From: CALJTV01 sp036821185
GTDB lineage: Bacteria > Chloroflexota > Dehalococcoidia > GIF9 > UBA5629
DNA length: 47,444 bases
Direction of reading: 5' to 3'
NCBI GenBank assembly: GCA_036821185.1
Contig: DAISKD010000008.1
Span: 1-47,444, forward strand
Under the pieces are notes generated by a model that was given only the letters and a program-made list of their open reading frames with translations, was not told where the DNA came from and searched no databases. Positions 40,423 to 47,444 of this stretch are shown piece by piece. The stretch's first letter is position 1. Each line of letters begins with the position of its first letter. A program made the position numbers and the translations under genes.

Positions 40423-41175
40423 TCAAAAACGGAACACCAGCGAGGTGGTTATTTCTCTGTAGCTTTTGACCAGCGCCTCCCTGTCGGCATACCTGACTTC
40501 CAGCAATCTGGAGGACAGGCTGGCGGCGTTCGATTGTAGATAGCGGCACTCGCGGACAAGGGGCTTCAGCATCAGGCGGTTGCCCCCGAAAAAAATATAG
40601 TCCAGCGCCAGGCTGTTGAATTTTTCATCCACCCTGTTGGCCACCTTCCTGAGGAAGTCCTTCTTCTGCTCCTCCGTCCTGCGGGCAAAACGCTTCTGGC
40701 TTCTGCCGCCTTTACGGTGCTTTTTGTGTATATAGCCGGTGCCGGTCTTCCAGTCCACCAGCCTGTCCCCATCGAAAATGCCCAGCGCATAAGAGCCCCA
40801 GGCGAGCAGCACCACGCCCAGCTGATACCTCTTCTCCAGCACCGCCTTCAGCGGGGAGGTCTCGGCTGGTCCGGTGGAGACACGGCTCTCCGCCAGCGGG
40901 AACGGCGGCATGATGAGGTACCTGTCAGCACCATCGCTCCAGAAGATGGCAGCGCCGGTGCCGTACCTCCGGGCTGCGCCTGCCACCGCTGTGCTGGACA
41001 CAGCCGACTTTACCTCGTCGAGCAGGGGTTGCCATTCAGTCCCCAGCGCCAAGTCAAGGACATACTGAGGGAAAAGCCCCGGCTCCACATAGATGCTCAG
41101 ACAGTCGTTCCCCGCCTCAACAAAGCCGGAAATAAGGCGCTCGAGGTCAGCCCTGGAATAGCGCTCCAGTCTCAT
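40423..41175 (-). CDS. VLRF1 (Vms1-like) release-factor domain protein
   Basis: The 250-residue protein contains a GGQ-like loop in HKKHRKGGRSQKRFARRTEEQKKDFLRKVA (GGRSQ at about residues 156-160). This matches the GGx-x-Q region of the Vms1-like release factor family, which cleaves peptidyl-tRNA on stalled ribosomes. A fold like eRF1 domain 2 precedes and follows it (YQLGVVLLAWGSYALGIFDGDRLVDW and the C-terminal YIFFGGNRLMLKPLV). I assign it by the motif and its setting, not by overall similarity. ATG 41175 is chosen because the longer frame overlaps the rhomboid gene. It ends the nitroreductase-rhomboid operon. Confidence 0.7.
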   Translation of the reverse strand: MRLERYSRADLERLISGFVEAGNDCLSIYVEPGLFPQYVLDLALGTEWQPLLDEVKSAVSSTAVAGAARRYGTGAAIFWSDGADRYLIMPPFPLAESRVSTGPAETSPLKAVLEKRYQLGVVLLAWGSYALGIFDGDRLVDWKTGTGYIHKKHRKGGRSQKRFARRTEEQKKDFLRKVANRVDEKFNSLALDYIFFGGNRLMLKPLVRECRYLQSNAASLSSRLLEVRYADREALVKSYREITTSLVFRF

Positions 41176-41185
41176 AGGACAATGG

Positions 41186-41776
41186 TCAAAAGATGACGAA
41201 GCGTCTGCGGCGGCGCAGGATGAAGCCGGCGATGACTCCGGTGACCAGCCCACCGAGGTGCCCCTGCCAGGCTATGTTAGGGGCAAAGGAGAGGATGAGA
41301 AAACCACCGACGACCGCCACCCATAATGGCACCGGCACCGGGATCGGGAATATATAGACACGGGACATCGGCGTCAGCACCGCCAGCGTCCCTCCCAGGG
41401 CAAATATAGCGCCGGAGGCACCTATCACTGTGGCGTAAGATGGTCCCAGGAAGATGAACAAAATGTTACCCACGATGCCGCCCACGAAGTAGATAAGAAG
41501 GAAAGTCCCGGTGCCCACCAGCCTGTGCAGGAAAGTGCCGAAGAAGTAGAGGGTGAGCATGTTAGCCAGCAAATGCCAGATGCCGCCATGCATGAAAAGG
41601 CTGGTGAAAATGGTCCACGGCTCGCTCAGCAGGCTTGCCGGGCGCATCCCCAGGTAATCTATCAGGTTGTGACCAAAAAAGCCGGCGATGACGGTCGCCA
41701 GGTACAGCGCAAAACAGACGACAATTATTGCCACCACCGGCACGATGCCATCATCACCGTAGCTGCGGTACCGCAT
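41186..41776 (-). CDS. rhomboid family intramembrane serine protease
   Basis: The 196-residue membrane protein has six predicted helices. The catalytic Ser is in IGASGAIFALGG and the His in WQGHLGGLVTG; the loop SEPWTIFTSLFMHGGIWHLLANMLTLYFFG carries the H and N oxyanion residues. Rhomboids cut single-pass membrane proteins within the membrane. ATG 41776 is preferred to the GTG one codon earlier, which overlaps the nitroreductase stop. It is translationally linked to the nitroreductase gene and followed after 10 bp by the VLRF1-like gene. Confidence 0.93.
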   Translation of the reverse strand: MRYRSYGDDGIVPVVAIIVVCFALYLATVIAGFFGHNLIDYLGMRPASLLSEPWTIFTSLFMHGGIWHLLANMLTLYFFGTFLHRLVGTGTFLLIYFVGGIVGNILFIFLGPSYATVIGASGAIFALGGTLAVLTPMSRVYIFPIPVPVPLWVAVVGGFLILSFAPNIAWQGHLGGLVTGVIAGFILRRRRRFVIF

Positions 41777-41778
41777 CA

Positions 41779-42366
41779 CTACGCCGTCTTCTCCGGATAG
41801 CGCTCATAAAACACGAACTCGCTAAGTTCCTTTCGCGGCCGTGGCGCCGGCGCCTCATCTGGATATCCCAGTGGCATAAGCTCCACCAGTACCGTATTCT
41901 GTGGCAGCCCCAGCATCCTGGCGGCTTCCCGGGCATCGAGCAGGCCAGTGTGCACCGTGCCCAGCCCCAGGGAATGCGCCGCCAGGCACATATTCTGCAT
42001 CGCTAAAGCTACATCAAACATATACCAATAATCGCCCTTGTCCGTGGCCGGTAGGCTCTGCCCGCTCTCGTCGCGGTAAAAACCGGAAAGCCCCTTCTCA
42101 GCACAGGCGGCGATCACCACCGGGGCAGTGCGCACCGCTTCGGTAGCCGGGTTGGGCCTGCCTGCCCTGGTGCTCCTGAGCGTCTCAGCCAGCTTAGCCT
42201 TGGTCGCCGCATCCCTGACTATTATGAACCTCCAGCACTGCGTATTTGCCCATGATGGCGCCCAGCGCCCTGCCTCCAGGACAGCCTGCAGGGCGTCCTC
42301 AGGGATGGGGTCAGGGCGGTATTTTCTGATGCTGCGTCTACCCTTTATCGCCTCCATGACATCCAT
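41779..42366 (-). CDS. nitroreductase family FMN enzyme (second)
   Basis: The 195-residue protein has IKGRRSIRKYRPDPIPEDALQAVLEAGRWAPSWANTQCWRFIIV, the phosphate-binding Arg pair and the WAPSxxNxQ flavin segment, plus a C-terminal AARMLGLPQNTVLVELMPLGYPDE. It differs clearly from the nitroreductase at 18.4-19.0 kb. Aaggaggt precedes ATG 42366. Substrate is unknown. It leads the operon with the rhomboid and VLRF1-like genes, a grouping with no obvious shared pathway. Confidence 0.92.
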   Translation of the reverse strand: MDVMEAIKGRRSIRKYRPDPIPEDALQAVLEAGRWAPSWANTQCWRFIIVRDAATKAKLAETLRSTRAGRPNPATEAVRTAPVVIAACAEKGLSGFYRDESGQSLPATDKGDYWYMFDVALAMQNMCLAAHSLGLGTVHTGLLDAREAARMLGLPQNTVLVELMPLGYPDEAPAPRPRKELSEFVFYERYPEKTA

Positions 42367-42383
42367 GACACACCTCCTTGGAG

Positions 42384-43373
42384 TTATATCAAAGAATAGA
42401 AGACCTTTCCGTTTTTGGTCACCCGTTTCACCTTGCCCTCGCCCTCGAGGTAGTTCAGGTGGGCCAGCGTTTCCCCCACGGCGAAGAATTTCTGCACGGT
42501 GGGAAAGTCCGCCCAGGAATCAGCCTCGATGTCCCAGGTGATGTACGGTGCCACCTCCCAGGCGGTCTTAGGACCGCTCTCCAGCGCGGTCAAGGCTTCT
42601 GCCAGCCGGTTGCGGTGGTGCTCCTCGAGCTCGCGGATGCGCTTACGGTGGTCGTCCCACAGACGCCGGTGTCCCGGCAGTACCAGCCTGACATCGAGCT
42701 GGTACACCTTTTTCAAGTTGTCCAGATAGCTCTTCAGCGAGTTCTCCAGCTCCAGCCAGGTGGTGATATTGGGGGTGATGTCGATGAGCAGGTGGTCGCC
42801 GGCGATGAGCACCTTTTTCTCCGGCTCATAAAGGCACATATGCCCCGGCGTATGACCGGCGGTGAGTATGCCGACGAACTTATAATCGCCGACCTTGATC
42901 GTATCGCCCTCCTGCACCGGGGTGACGCTGATAAACTGCTTCGAGTTATAGCGGCGTCCGGGGTGTCCCTGTAGCGCTATCTCCAGCTCCTCAGTGGGGA
43001 AACCGTTAGCCAGATAGTACTGCGCCATATCCCTCCAGTGCCCGTGGGCTTCGCCCTCTCCGATGCCACCGCCGATGACCGCAGCCTCCACCTTGCTGAA
43101 ATACACCCTGGACGACGGCTTTGCCAGTCTGCCCACCAGCCCCGAATGGTCAGCATGCAGATGAGTGATGAAAAAGTCGGTCCTGTACAGGTCAACACCC
43201 AGCTCATCCAGCGCCGCTATCGTCGGCTGCCAGCACTCCTCGCGGTTGAAGGCGGTGTCGACGATAAGGAACCTGTCTCCGCCCCTGATCACATAGGAAT
43301 TCAAAGCCTTTAAAGGGCTGCGCGGCAATGGGACCTCGATGCGATAGAAATCTGGTAAAAGCTCTTCAATCAT
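42384..43373 (-). CDS. metallo-beta-lactamase fold hydrolase
   Basis: The 329-residue protein has the MBL zinc motif THLHADHSGLVG, the third-His region TAGHTPGHMCLY, the bridging Asp in AGDHLLIDIT and LPGHRRLW. A C-terminal winged-helix-like segment (ETLAHLNYLEGEGKVKRVTKNGKVFY) suits the LACTB2/beta-lactamase-like domain 2 type that includes RNA-degrading and lipid-metabolising hydrolases. The substrate is unknown. It lies 17 bp upstream of the nitroreductase gene on the same strand, so it may lead that operon. The ATG at 43373 has no strong ribosome site. Confidence 0.9.
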   Translation of the reverse strand: MIEELLPDFYRIEVPLPRSPLKALNSYVIRGGDRFLIVDTAFNREECWQPTIAALDELGVDLYRTDFFITHLHADHSGLVGRLAKPSSRVYFSKVEAAVIGGGIGEGEAHGHWRDMAQYYLANGFPTEELEIALQGHPGRRYNSKQFISVTPVQEGDTIKVGDYKFVGILTAGHTPGHMCLYEPEKKVLIAGDHLLIDITPNITTWLELENSLKSYLDNLKKVYQLDVRLVLPGHRRLWDDHRKRIRELEEHHRNRLAEALTALESGPKTAWEVAPYITWDIEADSWADFPTVQKFFAVGETLAHLNYLEGEGKVKRVTKNGKVFYSLI

Positions 43374-43518
43374 ATGCTCGACCTCACACGGTTTTGGCTA
43401 TTTTACCACCTTTGCCGGCTTTTGTCTTTTGTGTCACTGGGGGCAAACTCTGGGGCAAGGCAGAAGGAGCAAGTTGGCAAAAGCGGTGTTCTATGCAACT
43501 TAGAGGTTGGGGCTGCCA

Positions 43519-44187
43519 CTAGTACTTGGAGACCTCCAGGTCCTCCATCCTACCGCTGACGGTGAACACCACCCGCTCGCAGATATTGGTCACCCTATCG
43601 GCAGCGCGCTCCAGGTTGTGCGCCACCCAGATGAGGCGCGTTGCCCGGTTTATCGTCTTGGGGTCGACCATCATGAAAGTGAGCAGCTCGCGGAACACCT
43701 GGTCGTACAGTCCGTCCACCACATTGTCCATGGAGACAACATGTTTTGCCAGCGCCACATCGCGGTTGAGAAAAGCCTGAATGCTCTTATTGATCATCTC
43801 GACGGTCAGCTCAGCCATCCTGGGGATGTCTATGAGCGGCTTCAGGGGTGGCTCATCGCCTATCATCACCACTATTTTGGCAATGCCCTCAGCATAGTCG
43901 CCGATCCTCTCCAGCTCCGTGGTGATGCTCAACACCGAGACGATATCGCGGAGCTCATTTGCCGGCAAAAGCTCCGCCCCCATCAGCGCAATGCATTTAT
44001 CTTCAATGGCAAACCGTTTCCTGTTAATGATAGTGTCATCAGCGATGATCTTGTGTGCCAGCTTAAGGTCCCGGTTTTTCAGCGCCTCGATGCAGCGATT
44101 GATCGCGCTGATCACCAGACCGGCCATTTCCTTCAGGTCATTGTGGATCTCTTCAGACTTCTCTTTAAACTGTGTGCTCATTGCCAT
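43519..44187 (-). CDS. phoU: PhoU-family phosphate regulator
   Basis: The 222-residue helical protein has two PhoU-type three-helix bundles with the repeated ExxxD-like motifs IADDTIINRK and SMDNVVDGLYDQV, and the conserved ERIGDYAEGIAKI and ERAADRVTNICERV. PhoU proteins tune phosphate uptake and signalling. It follows the PiT gene by 84 bp, within which a perfect TATAAT sits on its strand, so it may be transcribed both with the transporter and alone. No histidine kinase or Pst genes are in the window. The ATG at 44187 has gggtgaaga upstream. Confidence 0.9.
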   Translation of the reverse strand: MAMSTQFKEKSEEIHNDLKEMAGLVISAINRCIEALKNRDLKLAHKIIADDTIINRKRFAIEDKCIALMGAELLPANELRDIVSVLSITTELERIGDYAEGIAKIVVMIGDEPPLKPLIDIPRMAELTVEMINKSIQAFLNRDVALAKHVVSMDNVVDGLYDQVFRELLTFMMVDPKTINRATRLIWVAHNLERAADRVTNICERVVFTVSGRMEDLEVSKY

Positions 44188-44216
44188 TTGCTCTTCACCC
44201 CCGGCTGCTGGCTTTA

Positions 44217-44222
44217 ATTATA
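44217..44222 (-). promoter_or_regulatory. possible -10 of phoU
   Basis: TATAAT read on the minus strand in the gap between the PiT and phoU genes. A clear -35 was not found. Confidence 0.4.
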
Positions 44223-44271
44223 CACATCGACCACTCCTAAAGCTATGGTCCCGAAACAATTGCGGAAAAAA

Positions 44272-45267
44272 TCAGGCGAACATTGGCTTAAGGGCAAGCC
44301 CGAACAGGAAACCGAGCACACCGCAGATGGGGAAAGTGAGCAACCAAGCCATCACGATCTCGTTGGTGACACCCCATCGCACCGCCGAAAAACGGCGCGT
44401 CGAGCCCACACCCACGATCGCCATATTGATGGTCTGGGTAGTGCTCAAGGGTACGCCGGTGAACGAAGCCAGCAGGATAGCCATGCTCGCGGAGCTCTCA
44501 GCGGCGAAGCCGTTCACCGGCTCGAGCTTGGTGAGCCGAAAGCCCATCGTCCTGATGATGCGCCACCCTCCAAAGCTGGTGCCCAGCCCCATGACGACGC
44601 CACAGATGATGATAACCCAGATCGGGACGTGCACGCTGGACAATGCCCCACCGAGGAACAGGGCCAGGGCAAAAGCGCCCATGAACTTTTGCCCGTCATT
44701 GCTCCCGTGGCTAAAAGCCATAAAAGCGGCGGAAAGTATCTGCAACCGACCGAACACCTGCCTTACTCTCGTCATGTTGACCCGGGACAGAAGCCGGTAG
44801 ATGATGTTCATCACCAGATAACCGAAGATGAAGCCCGCTACAGTAGACAACCCCAGGCCGATGAGCACCTTACGCCACCCCTCCCAGAGCAGGACGGATG
44901 GCCCGGCGTAGGCAAGGCCGGCGCCTGCCAGTCCTGCTACCAGGGCATGTGTCTCGCTGGTGGGCAGACCGAACCACCAGGCTATGGTGCTCCACACCAC
45001 TATTGCCAGCATACCGGCAGCCACGGTGCTGAGACAGATAGCCTCCGGCTGGACGATCCCCTTGCCGATGGTGACTGCCACCGCAGTGCCTGTCAGCAGT
45101 GCCCCCAGTATGTTCATTACCGCGGCCATCAGCACTGCCTGGTACGGCGAAAGCACGCGTGTGGACACCACTGTGGCTATGGCATTGGGGGCATCGGTCC
45201 AGCCATTGACGAACTCTGCTGCCAGCACCAGCAGCAGCACTATCGCCAGCGAAAAACTTATCTCCAC
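44272..45267 (-). CDS. PiT family inorganic phosphate transporter
   Basis: The 331-residue membrane protein has about ten helices and the PiT signatures VNGWTDAPNAIATVVSTRVL near the N terminus and FSHGSNDGQKFMGAFAL near residue 170, the paired G-x-N-D/D-x-N-A elements of the sodium- or proton-coupled phosphate carriers. The GTG start at 45267 leads directly into the first helix. It sits between the DUF47 gene, 61 bp upstream, and phoU, 84 bp downstream, the usual Pit/DUF47 pairing plus a PhoU. Low-affinity Pi (or metal-phosphate) uptake is the likely role. Confidence 0.93.
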   Translation of the reverse strand: MEISFSLAIVLLLVLAAEFVNGWTDAPNAIATVVSTRVLSPYQAVLMAAVMNILGALLTGTAVAVTIGKGIVQPEAICLSTVAAGMLAIVVWSTIAWWFGLPTSETHALVAGLAGAGLAYAGPSVLLWEGWRKVLIGLGLSTVAGFIFGYLVMNIIYRLLSRVNMTRVRQVFGRLQILSAAFMAFSHGSNDGQKFMGAFALALFLGGALSSVHVPIWVIIICGVVMGLGTSFGGWRIIRTMGFRLTKLEPVNGFAAESSASMAILLASFTGVPLSTTQTINMAIVGVGSTRRFSAVRWGVTNEIVMAWLLTFPICGVLGFLFGLALKPMFA

Positions 45268-45328
45268 GTACTACTGTCCCATACCGGTGCCGGTGGGCAC
45301 AGCACCGATGCTTCTCGCCTCAACAAGT

Positions 45329-45958
45329 TCAAGCGTACTTGAGAGCGACGCCCTCTAAGATATTAGCCACGTCCTCGCACCTATCCACCGCGTTCTCAAT
45401 GCACTCATATATCTCGCGCCATTTAATAACATGGGCGAAATCATTGCAGTCGGCGAATAGCTCGGCCATAGCAGAGCGGTACAGAATATCGCTCACGTTC
45501 TCCAGCCGGTTTATCTCCACACAACGTTTGAGCAACTTCTCCTTATCGATCCTCCCTTCGATCTCAGAGACAGCTTCTCCCACCTCGGCTATAGCCTGCA
45601 CCGCGATATCCACCATCTCCTTCGCCCTCTGGGTGGGAGTTTCGATCCTGTACAGGGCCATGGCATCTGCTGCCGAATGAATAAAGTCGGTTATATCATC
45701 GAGGGAGTTTGCCAGCATGGCGATATCTTCGCGGTCGAAGGGAGTAACGAAGGTACGGTGCAGCTCAGCGGCGATTTGATGGGTGATAGCGTCCCCTTCA
45801 TGTTCCAGGGCGGTTATCACGCTGACCCTCTCCCGGATATCTTCCCAGGTATTGAGCATGTCTTGGAACTGCCGCGCCGTCTTCAGAGCGTTCTGGGCAC
45901 TCTGCTGAAACAGCACAAAGAACTTCTTCTCCCTGGGAACGAGCGAGAACCTAAACAA
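45329..45958 (-). CDS. DUF47/PhoU-like Pit accessory protein
   Basis: The 209-residue helical protein begins FSLVPREKKFFVLFQQSAQN, the typical DUF47 (TIGR00153) opening, and has HEGDAITHQIAAELHRTFVTPFDREDIAMLANSLDDITDFI, the PhoU-like metal-binding region. Such proteins are encoded next to Pit transporters and are thought to control them. The start is a TTG at 45958 with gggga upstream. The first gene of the phosphate group, it has a strong promoter about 210 nt upstream, which leaves an unusually long leader. Confidence 0.9.
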   Translation of the reverse strand: MFRFSLVPREKKFFVLFQQSAQNALKTARQFQDMLNTWEDIRERVSVITALEHEGDAITHQIAAELHRTFVTPFDREDIAMLANSLDDITDFIHSAADAMALYRIETPTQRAKEMVDIAVQAIAEVGEAVSEIEGRIDKEKLLKRCVEINRLENVSDILYRSAMAELFADCNDFAHVIKWREIYECIENAVDRCEDVANILEGVALKYA

Positions 45959-46165
45959 AAGGCAACTCCCCGCACAGCGCTCGGTGGAACGAGAACAAAC
46001 GGCAGAAAATGCTCCTGCTATTATTGCCTGCGGACAAGATAGCCAGCTCTGCGCCCCTCTCTAGCCACACAGGCCCGCACTCCGAGAGATGGCTACCATT
46101 TCCCCGTGGCTTCTGTGGCGTACACACTGCAGACCGATACGTGCTACCTCTTACGGCTTTAAGCC
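45959..46165 (-). other. long leader of the DUF47-PiT operon
   Basis: About 207 nt lie between the predicted transcription start and the TTG start of the DUF47 gene. The leader has several complementary segments: CGGCT/AGCCG near the 5' end, and TAGCCA with two alternative TGGCTA partners together with CTCTC/GAGAG. A 12-codon ATG frame starts inside it. A cis-regulatory RNA is possible; I do not recognise a known riboswitch class. Confidence 0.35.
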
Positions 46166-46171
46166 GCCACT

Positions 46172-46200
46172 ATTATAGGTCACCCAGCTACACCGGTCAA
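46172..46200 (-). promoter_or_regulatory. strong sigma70-type promoter of the DUF47-PiT operon
   Basis: On the minus strand TTGACC (46200-46195), a 17-bp spacer and a perfect TATAAT (46177-46172). It lies immediately beside repeat copy 3. Confidence 0.65.
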
Positions 46201-46207
46201 ACGCTCT

Positions 46208-46424
46208 TACTCGCCCACTAGACCAGTGACACTTCAGTTTTCAGTCCTCAGACCAGAACAGCAGGCTTCCTCCCTCCTTGTCTTACCCCCTCCTTTTGAG
46301 GGAGAGGGTGGTCTTTCGGCTGGAAATCCGCTGCTGCCAACGTCTTACCCTCTCCCTTTGAGGGAGAGGGTTAGGGTGAGGGCAAACCAGACATCGGTGT
46401 CACCGATCCATTTGCACCAGCTCA
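46208..46424 (+). repeat. MITE-like intergenic element, copy 3
   Basis: A roughly 217-bp copy from TACTCGCC to GCACCAGCTCA. Left inverted end AGACCAGTGACAC, right end GTGTCACCGATCC. It has one variant hairpin (CCCCCTCC... near 46286) and one intact CCCTCTCCC/GGGAGAGGG hairpin near 46348. It lies in the divergent gap between the phosphate operon and the Cys-rich protein gene. Confidence 0.82.
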
Positions 46425-46431
46425 ACACTGG

Positions 46432-46467
46432 TACTCGTCAGGTAGGCCCACGACAAAGACTGACACC
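46432..46467 (+). repeat. fragment of the repeat element's left end
   Basis: TACTCGTCAGGTAGGCCCA followed by a degenerate CGACAAAGACTGACACC resembles the first 25-30 bp of the elements at 35550, 38771 and 46208. It starts 8 bp after copy 3, suggesting a second, mostly lost tandem copy. Confidence 0.45.
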
Positions 46468-46675
46468 CCTCTTTGCCCGAGTGCCAGCGCATGACGCCGC
46501 AGCCAGAGACAGCGCTGGCGCCCGGGAGGGAAGCCCGGGGGCCTGAGGCAGGCATGCGGCAGACCAGCAGCTGGTCATTGCCCCGGCTGATGGGCTACAA
46601 TCTCTGATAGAGGACCGGGGCAGGGGCACCCGGGCTGACCGGTGCAAGACGATACCGCCTGTGAGGACAAAAACA

Positions 46676-47170
46676 ATGAGACCTTCAATCAGACCTTCCG
46701 AAGTATTCCCCACCGATGAAGAATTTGAGAGACTGCTCGGTACAGAAATAGCCGGGCTCATCCGCGCCCTTAACGAGGCGAGCAAACAAAAGTGCCCGGA
46801 ATGCGGCGGCATATGCTGTCGGGAGGCGGGCTGCCTCCTATACTCCCCGGCATTCCACGGCTGCCCCATCTACGAAATAAGGCCCCGGGAGTGCCGCTAC
46901 CATTTCTGTCACCGCATCTTGTCCGAAGCACCGCTGGACAAAGAACAAAAAGACCTCCTGATGAGGCCGATTACGGAGTTCACCCGTGGCAACCGGGGGG
47001 AAATAGCCAAGATGTTCCCCACCTTCCCCACCTTCCCCCCGAGCGAGGAAGGGCTGACTTCCCTAAGGATAAGGGACACCGTGGTGCAGGTAGTGCGATC
47101 CTTCGAGCAAGGTGAGCTCACTCAGGAAGCCGCCCAGTCACTGCTCAAAAAAGCCTGCCGCCACCTTTAG
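46676..47170 (+). CDS. YkgJ-like cysteine-cluster protein (putative Fe-S or zinc binding)
   Basis: The 164-residue protein has a dense Cys region, KCPECGGICCREAGCLLY then HGCPIYEIRPRECRYHFCH (about residues 37-80), reminiscent of the YkgJ family (CxxC...CC...C), which probably binds zinc or an Fe-S cluster. An N-terminal helical part and a C-terminal helical tail flank it. The function is unknown. ATG 46676 has gagga 8 bp upstream and is preferred to the in-frame GTG at 46661. A TACAAT at 46596-46601 may be part of its promoter. It stands alone between repeat copy 3 and the CRISPR array. Confidence 0.7.
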   Translation: MRPSIRPSEVFPTDEEFERLLGTEIAGLIRALNEASKQKCPECGGICCREAGCLLYSPAFHGCPIYEIRPRECRYHFCHRILSEAPLDKEQKDLLMRPITEFTRGNRGEIAKMFPTFPTFPPSEEGLTSLRIRDTVVQVVRSFEQGELTQEAAQSLLKKACRHL

Positions 47171-47188
47171 CCCACAACACCTGTAGTT

Positions 47189-47260
47189 TCAGTCCACGCC
47201 CCTTTCATCATAACTCCGAGGCAACCTGACACCGCAATTTGGGCAGTACTGCTGCATCAT
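47189..47260 (-). CDS. 23-residue CPxCG zinc-ribbon-like peptide
   Basis: A short frame begins with two ATG codons (47260 and 47257), 7 bp after a perfect ribosome site (agaggagg). It reads MMQQYCPNCGVRLP and ends after ERGVD at a TGA. CPxCG is the zinc-knuckle half of zinc ribbons; the second half is missing, so it would have to dimerise or is the remnant of a longer gene. No homologue can be named. It lies between the Cys-rich protein gene and the CRISPR trailer end. Confidence 0.45.
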   Translation of the reverse strand: MMQQYCPNCGVRLPRSYDERGVD

Positions 47261-47296
47261 AATTTCGCCTCCTCTTTAGCTTTTCAGCCCCACATC

Positions 47297-47444
47297 GGTC
47301 CACCCCACATGCGTGGGGAATACTATCATCATTGATGCCTGGTACCACGTACTATGGTCCACCCCCACATGCGTGGGGAATACAGAATAAGTCTGGGTTG
47401 ATGGGTCACTACGTTAGGTCCACCCCCACATGCGTGGGGAATAC
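47297..47444 (-). CRISPR. CRISPR array, type I-E-like repeat, trailer end
   Basis: Three repeats are visible at 47297-47323 (27 bp, one C lost), 47356-47383 and 47417-47444 (28 bp each). They are separated by spacers of 32 bp (47324-47355) and 33 bp (47384-47416). On the minus strand the repeat begins GTATTCCCCACGCATG and ends GGGGGTGGACC, with a CCCCAC/GTGGGG stem, the type I-E pattern. In that orientation the leader would lie to the right, beyond the window. The degenerate first repeat here is what one expects at the oldest, leader-distal end. No cas gene is in the window. Confidence 0.93.

Noticed and set aside
45959..46165. Known riboswitch (cobalamin or molybdenum cofactor type) in the phosphate-operon leader
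   Set aside because: Local resemblances were short and the conserved core elements of those classes are not present.
46208..46660. Coding sequence in the gap before the Cys-rich protein
   Set aside because: Frames here run through the repeat element and have no ribosome site or domain.

Overview
The window looks like a chromosomal segment of an anaerobic bacterium, most plausibly of the phylum Chloroflexota (Dehalococcoidia-like). This is inferred from gene content and style, not from a marker gene: moderately GC-rich tightly packed operons, an Fe-S type PurF, 2-hydroxyacyl-CoA dehydratase/benzoyl-CoA reductase-type proteins, iron-sulfur flavoproteins, ADP-forming acyl-CoA synthetase, arsenite methylation, DUF362 and DUF1893 proteins, and no aerobic respiratory genes. 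No rRNA or tRNA gene was seen.

Layout. 1-2.4 kb (minus): small membrane protein, SDR dehydrogenase, secreted CE1-type esterase. 2.4-10.6 kb (plus): a small beta-rich protein, then a purine operon (purF, purM, purH) running on into a Cys-containing unknown, a GalT/Ap4A-phosphorylase-like protein, a fused nicotinamidase-nicotinate phosphoribosyltransferase and plsY. 10.7-14.9 kb (plus): four genes with two catalytic subunits and two different ATP-dependent activases of the 2-hydroxyacyl-CoA dehydratase/class I benzoyl-CoA reductase family. 14.9-19.6 kb: D-2-hydroxyacid dehydrogenase, alpha/beta hydrolase, acyl-CoA synthetase alpha subunit, nitroreductase and an iron-sulfur flavoprotein.

19.6-27.2 kb is the most unusual part: a phosphothreonine-signalling locus. 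It encodes an FHA-winged-helix regulator (divergent), a zinc-ribbon FHA protein, a PP2C phosphatase, a membrane-anchored Ser/Thr kinase with altered catalytic motifs, and three single-pass membrane proteins with extracellular sensor-like regions (a shared unknown domain, Ig-like repeats, a proline/cysteine-rich segment) and C-terminal cytoplasmic FHA domains. A 26-residue membrane peptide is translationally coupled between two of them. Both plus-strand transcription units start behind a matching array of four 11-bp direct repeats (core YTGTCAG) placed exactly 28 bp from the same TATATT -10 hexamer. These are probable operators for the FHA-winged-helix protein. Together the parts suggest a circuit from outside sensing, through Thr phosphorylation read by FHA domains, to a transcription factor that controls the locus itself.

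27.4-33.4 kb (plus): acyl-CoA dehydrogenase; then an arsenic-type operon (ArsP/YraQ-like permease, two thioredoxin-fold proteins, ArsM) coupled to DUF763 and a gamma-carbonic anhydrase. 33.4-46 kb: flavoprotein, MFS transporters, an RNase H-fold exonuclease, DegV, DUF362-DUF1893, a nitroreductase-rhomboid-VLRF1 operon, an MBL hydrolase, and a phosphate uptake group (DUF47, PiT, PhoU). Three copies of a roughly 180-220 bp MITE-like intergenic element with imperfect inverted ends lie at 35.6, 38.8 and 46.2 kb. The right edge holds a Cys-rich protein, a tiny CPxCG peptide and the trailer end of a type I-E-like CRISPR array that continues beyond the window.
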